Assembly: GCA_021770925.1 (NCBI GenBank)
Contig: JAETPY010000024.1
Location: forward strand, 1 to 34,300
Source of the DNA: Erysipelotrichaceae bacterium
GTDB lineage: Bacteria; Bacillota_I; Bacilli_A; Erysipelotrichales; Coprobacillaceae
DNA: 34,300 bases
Reading direction: 5' to 3'
Part shown: positions 33,888 to 34,300 of the stretch, in pieces
Layout of the letters: every line of letters begins with the position of its first letter
Numbering within the stretch: the first letter of the stretch is position 1
Made by a program: the position numbers and the translations under genes
Notes under the pieces: model-generated
Database searches by the model: none
What the model was told of the DNA's origin: nothing
The model's input: only the letters and a program-made list of their open reading frames with translations

Positions 33888-34159
33888 GAATTTATCAACA
33901 AAAAATATTAAAGAATTACTTTTTTTCTCTCATTTTTCTCTTATTAGGATATATATAACAAGTCAAGGCAGAAAATATAAATGATAATAAAATAAAAAAG
34001 CAAAAGTAGGTTTAAGTTATTTCTCTTTAGCTATAAGAAGAAATAATAAAAAATAACTTGATTTATTACAATAAATTTATAATAATAGAGTTGATTTTGT
34101 CAAATAATGTTTTCAAATATTAATTCTTAGCTTATCATGAAAGGGAAGGGTGAGTTCTA

Positions 34160-34300
34160 ATGAATGAAAAAGAAAAATTGCGATTAAATTTTAGAAGAAT
34201 TATTTTAATTTTATTAGATTCTTTATGTATCGCTTTGTCAGGATACGGTGCTTTGCTGCTTAGGTTTAACGGACCAGTACCTGATCAGTATTTAGAAAAT
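34160..34300 (+). CDS. FlaA1/CapD-type polysaccharide biosynthesis protein, N-terminal fragment
   Basis: 47 codons, cut by the window end. GGGTGAG lies about 6 bases before ATG 34160. The visible part is MNEKEKLRLNFRR, then a membrane helix (IILILLDSLCIALSGYGALLL) and RFNGPVPDQYLEN. This matches the start of membrane-bound UDP-sugar 4,6-dehydratases (FlaA1/CapD/PglF), which open with helices followed by an RFDG-x-IP-like turn. It is probably the first gene of the main polysaccharide cluster. The call rests on a short segment. Confidence 0.68.
   Translation, partial: MNEKEKLRLNFRRIILILLDSLCIALSGYGALLLRFNGPVPDQYLEN

Overview
AT-rich, tightly packed DNA with Gram-positive gene content: sortases and sortase-type tails, FctA/Spy0128-like pilin repeats, a CpsB/C/D tyrosine-phosphoregulation set, and an ydjGHI-like cluster. 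Together with strongly Lys/Asn/Ile-rich proteins this suggests a low-GC gut Firmicute. An Erysipelotrichia/Coprobacillaceae-type organism (Thomasclavelia/Erysipelatoclostridium-like) is my guess; no rRNA or other placing marker is present.

Layout. (1) 1-1374: 3' part of an RlmD-type 23S rRNA methyltransferase, then a strong double hairpin at 1642-1702. (2) 1726-3235: the most interesting part. A tyrosine recombinase gene and about 530 bp of upstream non-coding DNA lie between perfect 24-bp inverted repeats, and the right repeat contains the recombinase stop codon. This looks like a self-contained invertible switch. (3) 3528-13874: a giant secreted surface protein of about 3,450 residues, with a VWA domain, about 19 isopeptide-type pilin repeats and a degenerate sorting signal. 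It lies directly downstream of the putative switch. (4) 14324-16197: malic enzyme and an RsuA-type pseudouridine synthase. (5) 16505-20813: a HAD phosphatase followed by SPFH/zinc-ribbon, zinc-ribbon/membrane and TPM-domain proteins, equivalent to Bacillus ydjI-ydjG-ydjH without pspA. (6) 21007-27955: small metabolic and redox genes (two EFR1 flavodoxin-ferredoxin proteins, glycerate kinase, RibD/DHFR-like reductase, a tiny membrane peptide, CAT-like acetyltransferase, aldo/keto reductase-ferredoxin with a MerR-type promoter, esterase, YaaA). (7) rpsO with a structured leader at 27952-28362. (8) On the minus strand, 33826 down to 28472: cpsC-cpsB-cpsD-like genes, an SGNH-like protein, then a class D sortase with a linked candidate substrate and a membrane protein under their own promoter. 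(9) 34160 onward: the start of a divergent FlaA1/CapD-type polysaccharide gene.

How it fits together. The window carries two envelope systems: a probably phase-variable giant adhesin or pilin-like fibre, and an exopolysaccharide control locus joined to a small sortase locus. The present orientation of the 1.5-kb element reads the recombinase toward the adhesin with no terminator between them. Inversion would instead point the recombinase at the double terminator and place its upstream region in front of the adhesin. Which orientation is ON cannot be decided from sequence alone.
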